64,000 nt of DNA from Gossypium raimondii. Lineage: Eukaryota; Streptophyta; Magnoliopsida; Malvales; Malvaceae. The first letter of the stretch is position 1. Every line of letters starts with the position of its first letter. The notes under the pieces are model-generated. The model had not been told where the DNA came from. It saw only the letters and a program-made list of their open reading frames with translations, and did no database searches. Of the stretch, positions 1 through 18,966 are shown piece by piece. The DNA is taken from assembly GCF_025698545.1 (NCBI RefSeq), contig NC_068572.1, positions 4,340,001-4,404,000 on the forward strand, written 5' to 3'. A program made the translations under genes and the position numbers.

Positions 1-6573
<6,573 letters not shown>

Positions 6574-7178
6574 AGGTTCAATGGTTAAGATTTGACATAT
6601 CTGATTTTTGGTCCATTTTTAGATCGGAAAATAAAAGCATGTTACGTTGTAGGATCTGCTTTGTGGTCTTGCGGAAGTCAAACTTGAGTCATTGAGTATA
6701 TTTATATATAAAAAAATTTGATATTATTGAAAAACATTAATTTTGATATTGTGTACTTTCTGAATTAGTAAATAATTTCTCCGTTGTTCTAATGATGCCG
6801 AAGAAGCGTGGGTTGAGTTTGAGACTTGAGAGTTGTTAAAGGATATAATTTTATATTATATTAATTAATATGTTCTATTTCATGTGATTACTATTAATTG
6901 TTTTAATAATTTAAAATCTATAATGATGACATAAATTTAGTTCATATTTAAGTAATAATTAAAAAATGAATGTATTGAATTTGCTGTAAAAAAAAAAATG
7001 AGATAAAAAAGATGTTCAAGTGTTTGGCATTAAAAAGAATTGAACAACTTCTATCCTTGTTCATGGACTGTAAATATTTTATAGTGACAATGAAATACAT
7101 TATACCCATTCTCACATGACCGGAAAAATATTTCACGTGTCTACAATACATAGGTCATTCAAATCAAATGTAGCGTAA
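6574..7178. other. UGP 3'UTR and spacer before the NDC1 gene
   Basis: The first 200 bases should be UGP 3'UTR. The rest is AT-rich spacer that must contain the upstream region of the next gene. I see no coding sequence. Confidence 0.6.
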
Positions 7179-7392
7179 ATGAGCCGCCTCCAAAATTTTT
7201 TCCTCTATACTGTCACACTGCCTTCACTCTTATTTATTTCCCCCCTTCTTTTTTCTGTTCCTTACGCATTTCACTTCTCCCCAGTCCCCACCATCTTGTT
7301 GGTCTCCTTCACCTTGACTGCACCGTATTCTCACAGTGTCACCAGCTCTATCCCTCTCCCCTCTTCCCCTCCATAGCTCAACTACTGATTGG

Positions 7393-7574
7393 GTAAGTAA
7401 CTCTCTTCTTTTCCCTTGTTTTTTTTTTATTATAAAATTTTTGGGTTTATTATTTCCTTTTCTTAATTTCTATTAATTTGATTATCACGGTATTGCACAT
7501 GAAAATTCTGCTTCAAATATTTCTAGCTGAAAATTTTTATTAACTTTTGACCTAAACATCTATTTTTGTGGCAG
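7393..7574 (+). other. Probable 5'UTR intron of the NDC1 gene
   Basis: A pyrimidine-rich leader (about 7180-7392) is followed by GGGTAAGTAA, a good donor, and by a T-rich stretch ending in GTGGCAG. The intron lies about 80 bases upstream of the coding start. Inferred from splice signals only. Confidence 0.5.
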
Positions 7575-7653
7575 TAGTTTCAGATATTTTGAATCTTTTA
7601 AAAGGAAAAAACGGGAACCCAGTATGTGTTCATGGACTGCAGCTGAATCAGAC

Positions 7654-10600
7654 ATGGTAGTGAAGAACCGGTTGGTAGGGTTCCTACTATGGCAATCGAT
7701 CCTAAGTAGCTTGATTTTCTTGGCCTTCACTATAACGATCGTCTCCTGGCGCTCCGCCACTGCAATCTTCGTCTCCTTTTTCAGCTTTCATCTGTCCCAG
7801 CTGTTGTTCTCTGTGTCCCTCTCTACCGTCTTATCTCCCCAACCTAAATTTAGACGTATTTTGCCGGTGTTGCTGACGGCCGCCGCTGTTTCGGGTTCTC
7901 TCTCAGCTGTGTCTTTTTGTGGGTTCAATGGAAGAGTGGGGTTTAAGGGTTTTGCTTCCGGGTTATTCTACGCTTCTTTTTATGTTTATAAGCGGCGATG
8001 GGTATTGCAGTTCCCCATCATTCAGGTGAATTTATAATATTTTTAAGTCTTTCTTGTTCTGAAATATGTCTTTTTTCAATCTGTTTTATGACTTGGGTTT
8101 TGTTTGCTTGTTGTCTACAGCGTCCCCTTTTCTTTAGCTTCAAGATGGGGATCCCTTCCGCCATTATTAGAGCACTGAAGCTTTCTGCTGCAGCTTATCT
8201 ATTTTCAGTTCTGCTGTTGGTATTTCTGCCACACCATTTTAGCACTGATCTCAAGCTCGGGAACTTTTTTACTCAACACATAATCTCCTATGCTGCCTGC
8301 TTTTCTATGTTTCTCTGTTGGGAGTTAACTCACCATTTGCATCAGGTTGGTTTTAACTTCGAAACACATAAAATAATTGCCATTTCTAACATGTTGTGTG
8401 ATTAAAGTTTAAACTACTGTAATTTCTAACACTAATAGGTAAGTAAATCACCTTTCCAATTCCTAGGCATATTCTCTGTGACCTCTAGGGCTTTTTTGTG
8501 GATGAAGAACTCGTGGTATTAGCTGCCAGATTCTAAGGAGGATTAAATCTATAAATCAATTCTATTTATGCACTGCTGATAGATGCATGTTTTTATCAAA
8601 TTGAGTCAGTTCACTAAACATATGTACTCATAATTGTTGCATAAGAAACACCACCGTTCTTGCATCTTCTTTCATGTCTTCTGAAGCGGCAAATTCCTTT
8701 ATGTATGTTTTATATTCTCAACTTTCAATTTCTGGTATGGTAAACTACTAGCTTTATTGATCATGAACTATTTGTAGTTTATCAAATGCCTTGGCTGCTA
8801 TGGCTTTTTGGCATGGTGCTTGTTGCTATTGTTACTTGGACTTGTATGAGTGTCGGATACAGGTATGGTTGGATTTTTCTGAGTTCTTTTATGTATTTGG
8901 AAGATTCTTAGAGGTCATATTCCCATATCCATGTATTAGACACAAGTTTTGGACACAGGTACTTCAATCAAATAAGAGTCCGAGCAATATAGGTTTCTTG
9001 TCTTGCTCAAAAGGCTAAACTAATATCTTCTTCTTGGTTACTATTTCACTTCCTTTTGCATGCTTCCACAGTACATAGAGAACATGCTTGTTCAGATTCA
9101 CTGACATTCTTTACCATACATATGTCATTGCACTTATATTCATGCTTTGATATAGGTGCTACATACTAAAAGGTTCATATTTGCACCACCAAAAGGATCA
9201 GCTGCAGCAGAAACAAATCCAAGTGAGCCTCTCCTAGCTACATTAGAGGAGTGCTCTCCAGCTTCTCTTCTGAAATATCTTGCATACCTTGATCTATGTA
9301 TGGTTTGTGAGAATAATGTTGACTACTGGCGTCGAGCTGCCTTCTTTGAAGAAACTGGTGAGACTTACAAAAGAGTTGCAGCTGTATGTTTGAGACCTTT
9401 GGAGCAGCTTGCATCAAAGTTGGTCCAAGGTTTTGAAGGTTCTTCAGATGATAAAATCTTCTCAATATCTGATCAGTTGCAGTCACCAACTAACCCCCGA
9501 CAGAATTCAAAATGCCACGAGCTAGTGAATGACTTCCAGGTATGACAACATTTTCTAGAGGTGTGTATGCACCCATCCCTTATTGCGTATTCATCATGCA
9601 GAACCATTACACCACAATGATAAGAGTCTAAATTAATCAGGAGAATTTTTTAGCATCATAGCTCCATTTATGAAAACAGGGAAAAGCACTCATGTCTGTA
9701 ACATTTTCTGTAAGTTGTAAGTTTAGAACAACAAGCTACCCTCAACAGTTCAGCATGAACTTATTTATATGAGGTGAAACAAGCCCAAATTTAAGGAGTA
9801 TAAAGCGAAACTAATAAAAGAAAAAGTTCAGATAGAAACAAGCCCAAATTTCAGGGTATTTTTCTGAATCTATCTAAAATAAGCATGCCTTAATCTTATG
9901 GTTGGGTGGTCTTACATCAAATTTGTTTGTCTAATTTTTATTATATGTAAGGTGGACTTTTTGTTATCATTAGTTCTAGTTTGGTTCACATTTTAGACAA
10001 ATAAATGGTAACTTTTTGGTAATAATTGCAAGAAGGCATTTAAGTAATTGCCGGTATTTCTGCTCATCCTGGGAGCTTTATGTGGCATATATTACAAGTA
10101 GGAAACCGTATCTGTGTTTGCTCTAGATAGGATATCTGGTTCATAATCTGATTAGTATGTAGGAAGGATATCTGGTAATGTTAGAAAAACATGCTCTAGT
10201 GCTGTAGGATGGTGATGAAATAGAATAATTTTTTTTTTGCTATTATTATAAAGCTTTAAAATCAAAATATTAATTTAAGAAATTGAAAATTTCCCTACTT
10301 TATGACAATAATCAATATTTGTGTTTTTTATAATTTAAAATTGAGATTGGGATTAAATCATTTAAAATATTAAAATGGGTAATTAACAGTTAAGAGTGGT
10401 GGATATTTATAGTAATATTTTTAATTGTTAGTGAAAGGATTAACAATCTTTATCCCCCTACACCTCCATCCCTGGTTCTCTGGCACCAATGCTAACTGGG
10501 AGGGATTTCTCTGCCGATCTGTCGCTAAAGATACTTTTGCATGTTGTAAATTACTAAAATTTTGTTGTATTCCTGCAACAGAATGGAGATAGTTACGTTC

Positions 10601-11841
10601 CACATGTACCATTATTTCTAACCTAAGAAAATTGTATTTGACCCTAATTTAATTAACATGCAGTAGTAAATAAATTATATAATATAATATAATAAAAAAT
10701 TACAGCCCTGTTGCAGAAGGGAGGGGACTGTCTGATCTCTCATCCTATCTCTACTTGAAATAAATTGATCCCCAGATTATTCACCTTATGTGCAACATGG
10801 TTTGGTAGGAAGGCTATGTTTGCCGGACACTTTATCCTACTTAAAGCACGTATGTCAGGTACATATTTGAATATGAATACGAGAGTATGACCTTCAGAAT
10901 TATATAGAAAACTTGAAAATGTTTGAAGGCATTCATGTTGGACAAATTTTTGCCTTTAATGCTCACTTCAATCTCTGGGTAACTTAGGTATTTTTCTCGT
11001 TATCGACTAGGGAATCTTACATCCCTAGGCAGCACAGGTAGTTGGTTACAAACACTACTTCTCTTTGTAGGTTTATTTGCTTGCTGTAATTGCTTTTGTT
11101 CTGGGTTTGCTTGGTTCTATTGTTTCTATGTGGTTGCTTGCTTAGTATATATAACCTAACTATGTATCAAGACACATTTGAAGGGGGTGGAGCATAGTTT
11201 TTGAGGCTGATTGTATTTGTGCTCAGCCAAGGTTGGGTTTTGCCCTTACAAGTTATATTGGGTCTTTTCTCTTGCGAGAAATTTCATCCATATGCATGAA
11301 CTGCATATAGATCAACTCATTTGATTGTAATTTGTACCAAATTTAATAATCTTTTGGTGTCACCTTTTTACAGGTATACACATGGTCTGCTCGAGCACTT
11401 GCTTCCTTAACTTCACGCTCACGTAAAGAAGACCGATTTGGAGTTGCTCAACTATCTGGTAGCAATGCTGCTGCCATCTCAACACTCATAGCTTGTTTAC
11501 TTGCTGTTGAAACATTGATGGGGAAAAAAATAAGCTTACAACCATCTCATCAGTTAATGGGAGCATTCAGCACGAAATCGGCTACCTTCAGTACCGGAAG
11601 AAGAGATGTTAGGACAGGAAAAAGGAGAGATGACCCACTATATTCTAAAGCATACGCAATGGCTGATGTCTTAAGGACTTCAATTTACGGCATTGTGTCT
11701 GCTTTCCACCATGAGATGCTGAATAGTGCCAAAGCAGGCCTTCTCGAGAAGGATTGGATTACTAGTAGCAAACCTCCTTTCGGAACTCGTGAGTTGCTGT
11801 TGCAGAAATTGCATCTTTTCCTAGACTTCCAAGCAAGTTAA
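7654..11841 (+). CDS. NDC1: Transmembrane nucleoporin NDC1 (Ndc1-Nup family)
   Basis: NDC1 anchors the nuclear pore complex in the pore membrane. Four coding exons join in phase: 7654-8025, 8121-8345, 9156-9539 and 11374-11841, giving 482 residues. Exons 1-2 hold several hydrophobic membrane segments (roughly residues 5-110 and 140-190). Exons 3-4 encode the soluble C-terminal part, with plant-conserved stretches such as [30 protein letters not shown] and [12 protein letters not shown]. An in-frame ATG at 7624 would add ten residues; I chose 7654 because the recognisable homology begins there. The 810-base second intron contains a short open stretch near 8791 that I do not take as an exon, since exon 2 joins exon 3 directly as in the Arabidopsis protein I remember (At1g73240). 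The last intron is 1.8 kb. Family assignment is by recognition. Confidence 0.82.
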
Positions 11842-12221
11842 ACTATAAAAAGAAAGAATGTGAAAAGAACAAGTAGAAAATGGTTTCAGAAGCTTGACTG
11901 CTGGTTTTTCTCCGGTTTCGGTCCATCATCGCAGTTCATGCTGCTTTTGTTGAAGAAAATCAGCTGTTGTGGAAATCAACCAAATGTGAGGACTATTATA
12001 GGTTCTTTCCATTTCTATTTTTCTTTGAAAGAAAAGACTTTTTAAGTTTTTTCATCTTGGCTATGATCAAGTGTCACACATGATACGAACTACTTGTGAT
12101 ATTCTATTACAAAGTTTTGCTGTTGAATCTTTGAGAATAGTTTCAGTTCAGATGCTCGTACGGTAATTCACTGGTTATTTTGGCTACTTACTGTTGGCTT
12201 AGGGAAGGAAGATTTTGAGAC
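11842..12221. other. NDC1 3'UTR and downstream flank
   Basis: A short open frame at 11860-12045 has no recognisable similarity. I read this stretch as 3'UTR and flank. Confidence 0.5.
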
Positions 12222-12350
12222 CATGTTTAGAATTATCTATAGTTTTTCTCAACTCATAAATAGGAAGATAATGTGTTTTAACGCATTTAAACTCACGTCC
12301 TCCTATACCGATAACAATGCTCATTCGAATCGAGGTAAGACTCAATCTAA
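12222..12350 (+). repeat. Dispersed repeat, copy 1 of 3
   Basis: The order 'cataaataggaagataatg', 'aaactcacgtcctcctatac', 'cgataacaatgctcattcg', 'aagactcaatc' recurs in diverged form at 17640-17755 and 19470-19570. No coding content. I suspect the 3' tail of a non-LTR retroelement but cannot prove it. Confidence 0.6.
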
Positions 12351-12617
12351 ATCAAAAGCACATAATAAGAGATTATTTTAAAAATATATTATAAATTTTT
12401 ATTTAATAATAAAAATCTTTAGTTTAATAATAAAGAACTTTAGTTAATTAATCAAGAAATAATATTATGAGAATACAGATAAAATACCATACTAATGATT
12501 TCAGAATTTCTTTTAATTACTACTAATTTAAAGTCCTATTTTCAATAGGCTTAAAATGTCAACTTTAGTTAATTTCTTTTATCTAATTATATAATAATTC
12601 TGCTTATGCAATTAAAA

Positions 12618-13440
12618 AAAGTTTAATCTACAAATTGGTATTTAAATTATATCAAATTTTCATTTTGTATACTTAAATTTTTTTTGTTAGAAGTGCTATT
12701 TAAACATTTTTTTCTCAAATTGGTACATCCATTAATCCAACCTTTACTCAAACCATTAAATCTATTTAAAAAGATAACTTATTAAAAGTTATAGGGTTTA
12801 TGATTTTAATTAAGGTTTTGACAGATAATTGAACCACTCTGGCACCAGTTTTCAGTTATCAAATAAATTATTAAAAAATAAAATAAAAATATGTAAAAAA
12901 TAGAAAAATCAATTCAACCGTTTTTTAGCTCAGTTAAACTAGTTTGTATTGGTTAACATGTCAATCGATTCAACCTACTAGTACCCTGGTAGGCCTCCGG
13001 TTCAACTAACTGATCCAGTTCGATTCTAAAAACATCGATTTTGCTCTATGAAAGAACTTTTTTGATCTTGTCAGGTCAAGCAAGTAGGCAGTGAAGTTCG
13101 CAAGCAAAACTAATCATCAACGTCTTGACATCGGGATGGCAAATTTCGACCATTGCCAGACATTATAAAGAAAGAAGAAAGGAAAATATAGAAAAATAGA
13201 AAAAAAAATAAAGAGAGAAATAGTGTAAAATAAAAAAGAAAATAAAAGAATTAATTTTTGTAAGTTTATATGATGTGGTGATTTATTATTGGCTGGAATT
13301 TTTTAATGGATATAATATTTTGGTGTAAAATGGATAACGAAATAATAGTTTAGGTACTATTTGTGATCACAGAAAATGTTTTAGTGCCAACTTATGAAAA
13401 ATGATATAGATTAGGTACTAATTTGTGGGTTAAGTCTTTT
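12618..13440. mobile_element. Short element with long inverted ends (MITE-like)
   Basis: The left end, 12618-12735, with phrases such as 'acaaattggtatttaaatta' and 'caaattggtacatccattaa', is an imperfect reverse complement of 13330-13440 ('gtactaatttgtgg', 'ggtactatttgtg'). The roughly 820-base interior has no open frame. A second copy of the same right end lies at 16015-16150. Superfamily and target duplication are not resolved. Confidence 0.55.
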
Positions 13441-13444
13441 GCAA

Positions 13445-16008
13445 AGGGTAAACTACACCCAAGGTCACTAAACTATTAGTAAGTTCCGATTTCGGTCACT
13501 CATCTTCAAAATGTTACAAAATAGTCACCGAATCATTCAAATGTTTTCATTTAAGTCACTAGACTATTAATTCTTTTTTTTTAATATTCGGTTGGCGAGC
13601 TTTAAGTGATTATTTGACAATTGGTACAGTGGAACAACACCCACTAATGAGTAGAAGAATATATCTTAGATCTAAGCTAACCTAATGGTCAATGTTTGAG
13701 ATCGAAGAAAAAATTTGTTCAAATTTTGGCTTGCAGATGCAAGATGTTCAAAGTTGTTTTATGGAAAATAAAAACTAAACTATAGAAGATGTGTTGGATC
13801 TAGTGCCTTAAGTGTAGTATATTCGTTTTTAAACTTGTAATTTTTTCGAAAAAATTGGTTAATAAAATAATTCATGGATTACATTAATATACTTTGTATA
13901 ACGTCCTCATTGGGTTTTTGTATGCAAAACAACATAGAAGAAAATATTGGCTCACTGGTTGTCTAATGTTTAAACTAATACTGAGGTCAGATCGTAATAC
14001 AAAAAGACAACTTATATTATTAAACAAACATAAACATGTCCTTAGTCTAATCTAAAACGAGCAAACCAATTGAAAGACCAATACGTCGTCTATCAAGTTG
14101 AATTGAGGAGATGTCTTGTCTTGGGCAACGAGGCGGATGATTCCCAGAAGATAGAAACATAGATGTGACTGATTGGACCGACAATAAATCGAACTAGACC
14201 CAAGAAGAATAGATATTGAATCCATTTATGGATTTATTCACTTGTGACGTTCAAAGTGTAACATACATTAATCCTAAGTGGATGATGGACTATGTATGCT
14301 TGACTCGTATACTTTGATGTGAGTAAAAGCCTGGGTTCAAATAGATAAGGAACTGAAAGTTGCTGCATTGGGTATACGACTTCTGTAGTATGTAGCATCA
14401 CTCACAACAGTGGAATTCATAGTCCAAAATGTGAGTAAATGATATCCTCTCATTGGCATTACATGATAAATGAAAAGCATACATGACAATGAGTCGTTCG
14501 TCTTTGAGATGAATGACTTGATTACTATTTGATAGTAATTGAATTTTTATTAAGGAAGACGTAATGGTTACCATGAGACAAAATATGATTATATTGGGAG
14601 AACAAATTTATCCCAAAAAAATTAAGGGTATCCTATGAGGGTAACAATTTTATGACAAGGTCATTGGACGAGCACTGATCGAGTTGCTTTCATAATGTTA
14701 TGACATTAGGGAGAACTTAGTCACAATACTATAGTAGAATGACTTCGTGAGTAAATGAGTTTATAATTAATAAGCGAAAAGTTGAAACTTAATTATAAAT
14801 CATTTGAGCCCTAATCACATATGTCCGATCAATCTATCCACAAACTCGTTGAAACAGAAAATGAATTGCATATTGAATCAAATGAACAAGAATGGATAGA
14901 AATGATAAAGTTAGAGTAATGAGAAACATTTAGAAATGAATGTGATTTTCTCTAAATGGAAATGACATGAAAAATTAATTTATGATTTTTGAATTATTAA
15001 TTAATTAATTAATTGAAGTTCGAAAATAGAAATAAATTAATTGGTCATTGTGAATTCGTTGAATCTAGAAATATTAAATATATTTTCTCATAGATTCTTT
15101 TACGATAAAGTTGCAATGATTTTAACGGAATTAGAATCGGGTTGAGAAAATTATTTAATTGGGAAATTAATTTTTTATTTAAATTAATTTATGATGTTTA
15201 TTTTGAAAATAGAAAAACAATTATTGGGTTGGATTGAATTATAAAATACTAGGGTTAGAAGTTCAAGAAGTACTTATAATTGGACCCGATACGGGAGAGT
15301 CCCAAAAGCCTCTCATGTTAATACATGAGACAATAAACCCTAGCACATTTAACTAGGGTTGCGCCCCCCCCCCAATAATCCTAGTTAGACTAGGGTTTAG
15401 TTTTTCTATTAAATAAGCATTAAATGCTTCTACTAATTCAACTAGGGTTTCACTTCCTGTCTCTATAAATAGATGGTACTGGTAGGACTAAATATACACA
15501 TTTTGAGATATTATTATTTTGCCCGAAAATAGTCAGAATTTATTTCTAAATATAAATATATTTTTCGGGAATAACAGTTCTACCGGTTTTTGTTTAAGAG
15601 AGGGATTTACTTTCTCACTGAAAGTAAAGAAATTTTTTATTGTTGTTTGGTTGAAAGTCGGGAATGACAAGGATCCTTCTAGTCGAAAACACAAGTGTGA
15701 TTTTGAAAAAGGGTTTATTACTATAAATATCACAAACCCAGTCGGTTTTCAAAATTTTAATTTTCCGTGTGCAATGAAAATGGTTTTCAAACCGGATTTT
15801 TTCCAACAAGAAGAAGAAAGGTTTACTCTTTCGATTGGTGCCGGAGGTGAGAATGGAAAATGCCATACAACGCTATTTTAACAGCCCAATGACTTAAATA
15901 AAAATATTTGAATAATTTAGTGACCATTTTATAGCCTTTTGAGGTTGAGTGACCAAAACATAAACTTACTAATAATTTAGTGACCTTTGATGTAGGTTAC
16001 CCTTTTTT
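13445..16008. mobile_element. 2.6-kb element with ~120-base inverted ends and retroelement-like interior
   Basis: The left end reads 'gggtaaactacacccaaggt' then 'cactaaactattagtaagt'. The right end reads 'aacttactaataatttagtg' then 'acctttgatgtaggttaccc', its imperfect reverse complement, and the pairing continues about 120 bases inward. The interior (about 13792-15880) starts 'tgttggatctagtgcctta', has a TATA-like 'tctataaatag' near 15461, and looks like LTR-type non-coding DNA. The longest open frames (15519-15881 and antisense shadows) resemble nothing I know. A run of ten C lies at 15364-15373. Confidence 0.6.
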
Positions 16009-16014
16009 AAAATA

Positions 16015-16150
16015 GACATAATAGTTTGACCAATGGAGGTACCAACTTAGAAAAAAAATGTAGTTTAGGTGCCACTTGTGACAAAAAAAAAAGTTTAGAT
16101 ACCAATATGCGAAAAATGGTATAGTTTAAGTACCAATTTGTGGACAAGCC
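16015..16150. repeat. Detached end of the 12.6-13.4 kb element family
   Basis: The sequence 'agtttaggtgccacttgtg' ... 'gtttaagtaccaatttgtgg' parallels 13345-13432 in the same orientation and mirrors 12618-12735. It lies just outside the 13445-16008 element, which therefore sits between two copies of the same end. Confidence 0.55.
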
Positions 16151-16370
16151 CTAAAAAAAAGTTAATTAGCAATGGATTGTTTACTAATAATCATATACAT
16201 ACACTATATATTAAGAGTTTGACTGAGTTGGTGTTACTCATCAATCGGATCACAACTCAGTTGTAAAATAATAAAAAATTCATTCCTTTTACAAATCAAT
16301 AAATATTATTTTGGCGTTCAAAAAAAAAATCATTTTGAGGGTACAACTTTTTTTTATATTTTGATAAATT

Positions 16371-17143
16371 TAAGGGTAAACCATACTGATAGTGACCCAA
16401 CTATCGGTAAGTTTCTTTTTTGCTCAGCCAACTATGAAAAGTTACAAAATAATCACTCAACTATTCAATTTTTTCTTTTTTGGTCACCAGTCGTTAAATG
16501 GCAAACAGTAAGATAACGTGACAGCTTTTGAAATTGACATAATAACAAATTTAGTCATCAATATTTACATATTGTGTCAATTTAGTCTTATTTTTAAAAA
16601 TTTAGTCCTTAATGTTTACAGTTACCTAATTTTATCATATTTTTTACATGAAAATATAATTCAATACACAATATGTAAATTAAAAATAAAAACAATTCCT
16701 TTTTTAAAAAAAATTGCATTTATAATTAAACTAAATAGTCTCCAAATACATTTTGTTTTTTATACTTCAAAATGTTGAAGAGTGAACTAGCGAAGGCCGA
16801 GTCATCTCAATTGCTAGTGTTCAATCCAACGATTGAGAATCGAAGTATTAAGAGAAAATAATGAGAAAAGGTGAAGGTTATGATCTTGATTTCTTGGGTG
16901 TTCCCATATTTGGTATATTTTCTATTAAATTTAGCTGATAAATTTTTTTTTTAATTTTTAGGTGAAAATGTCACAAAGGCAAAACTGGGAAAATAATCAA
17001 ATTACACAATGTGTAAATGTTGAGAGTTAATATTTTTAGAATTAAGACTAAATTGACGTAATGTATAAATATTGAGGTTAAATTTACTATTTGCCAATTT
17101 TAAAAGCAGCCACGTCATCTTTCCGTTAACCATTTACCCTAAT
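16371..17143. mobile_element. Small inverted-repeat element, non-coding
   Basis: 16495-16605 ('gacataataacaaatttagt', 'tattgtgtcaatttagtctt') is an imperfect reverse complement of 17030-17135 ('agactaaattgacgtaatg', 'aaatttactatttgccaatt'). The outer left 120 bases, beginning 'aagggtaaaccatactgata', resemble the ends of the 13445-16008 element. The open frame at 16518 falls within the inverted arm and is not a gene. Confidence 0.6.
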
Positions 17144-17564
17144 TTTTTTAAAATACATTCAAAAGATGAGATTATTAGATTTAAACTAAGACACTATGGT
17201 CTTCACCATTTCGACTTTACCGTTTCAATTAAAATCACAAATAATTTTATATTATTATTATTATATAAATTTGATACATAATTTTTCACCAACATCATAG
17301 TTTTTTACCAATATATACGTATCAATTATTTATTTTTATATTTTGGGAGAAAAATGGAATAGAAGAAGGATGTGAGATATGAGGTGGCAAAACTTCAACG
17401 TAAAGAAAAGCAAATTAGTTAGGTTAATTTTCGAATCAGCACCAAACTAACTGTTTTGACGTTCCTCTTAACTTGTAATAATAATACGCCAATATCCTCC
17501 TTCCATTCTTAATCACAATCAAACTGTCTTTCAAATGCCATTGCTGGTTGGATAACGACTTTAA

Positions 17565-17565
17565 C

Positions 17566-17588
<23 letters not shown>
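17565..17588. repeat. (TA)n microsatellite
   Basis: Pure TA dinucleotides followed by a T run. Confidence 0.9.
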
Positions 17589-17599
<11 letters not shown>

Positions 17600-17639
17600 T
17601 AATTTCATTCTAAGTTTTGATCGTATCTGTTTTTTTTAC

Positions 17640-17755
17640 ACAATGCCTAGAATTATCCATAACTCTTCCCTAATTCATAAATAGGAGAATAATGCACATT
17701 TGAATCCACGTCATCCGATATTGGACCAATTGAATTAAGTCTCGATCGGCTATAT
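17640..17755 (+). repeat. Dispersed repeat, copy 2 of 3
   Basis: Contains 'cataaataggagaataatg', 'gaatccacgtcatccgata' and 'aagtctcgatcgg' in the same order as 12222-12350. Confidence 0.55.
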
Positions 17756-18966
17756 ACATATATAATAATTGAAAACTGCCTTCCTAACAACCATCTGTTC
17801 GTTCGCCCCTTTTTAGCTTTTCTTCTTTTAGTTTTCTAAGTCAGTTTGATATTATTATTGTGCAAGAAGGGTGACCTGAACCAAAGACAGCACTATTGTT
17901 TTGAGAGCTACTTGACTCACTGAGTTCCCCTCTACCATCATCCTCTTCGTTATACGGTTTATAAACTCGAAATTTTATACTTATCAGAATGTTAATGAAT
18001 ACTCGATTTTATTGCCTTCTTTAAAATTGATATTACTGTGTTTTGTCAAGAAAAATTAAGGAAATCTTTTTGCAAATACTGAGCATCTTTGTAGGAAGTC
18101 ACGATTGTTGCTTCTATAGAGAGTCACCCACACTTTTTCATATAACAAGGACGTAATACAATCAAACTCTGGTTTAGTGAGTAAATGTAGATATGCTACA
18201 ATGAAACTACAAATCATCTAATCCGGCAACTGGTTAGCACTCCAAAGATTAGGTTGAGTCGAATGGTAAGAAGCTTGATGTTTTTTAAGTAGGGCCTCAT
18301 CTTCGAGCCTTGTGGGTGGAAAAAATAGTGTTATGAGAGCTTTACCCTCTATTTAAGGGTTTGATCCTACACAACTTCAAATTTAACCAAAGTTTAATAT
18401 GATTATCGAATATCAAAATATCCCAAAATAAAATTAAAAATCGATAGTAAACTTAAGCGAAACACATTAGGTTTCCAATAATCATCATTAGCATATATGG
18501 TTAATCACCTAATTAAGTGTTGAAATCAGATCTAATCAGGGGGGTAAGGTAATGAAGTTTTGGATAAATACATATATCAATTATTACAGACTCTTAATTA
18601 ATGGATTAAGCCCTTAAAATCAATTAAAGACAAAATTAAGAGTGATGTGAAATTAGAGATTTTATTAGTTAAAACAGTAAGAGGGAAAAGTTTAGTAGGG
18701 AATGACAATCAAATATGTGTGGATGAGAGGGAGATTTAATCAGAAAGTTTGGTGGGCAAATATGAAATTTTAATTTCCTTCTTAAAAATGTTTGTTGCTG
18801 ATGTTGCAACAGATAAAGGCATTAAAAGATAGTTACAAATCTCCAAACATTTTTGTTCTTTTTTTTGGGGGGTCTTCCCACACCATGCATTTAAATCCCC
18901 CACTTCACTTCCTCACTTAATGCGTAATATTCACTGCAAACAACTAGCTAAGCCATTCAGTCCAAC
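17756..18966. other. Spacer upstream of the TPX2-family gene
   Basis: AT-rich, no coding sequence seen. The last 200 bases presumably include the promoter and leader of the gene at 18967. A T run followed by six G lies near 18860. Confidence 0.5.

Noticed and set aside
8791..8863. Possible extra exon of NDC1 (open stretch with a CAG-GT end)
   Set aside because: Exon 2 (ending HHLHQ) joins exon 3 (VLHTKRF) directly in phase and as in the family. The extra frame adds unrelated residues.
15519..15881. 120-codon open frame and its antisense shadows
   Set aside because: They lie in the non-coding interior and arm of an inverted-repeat element and show no family motif.
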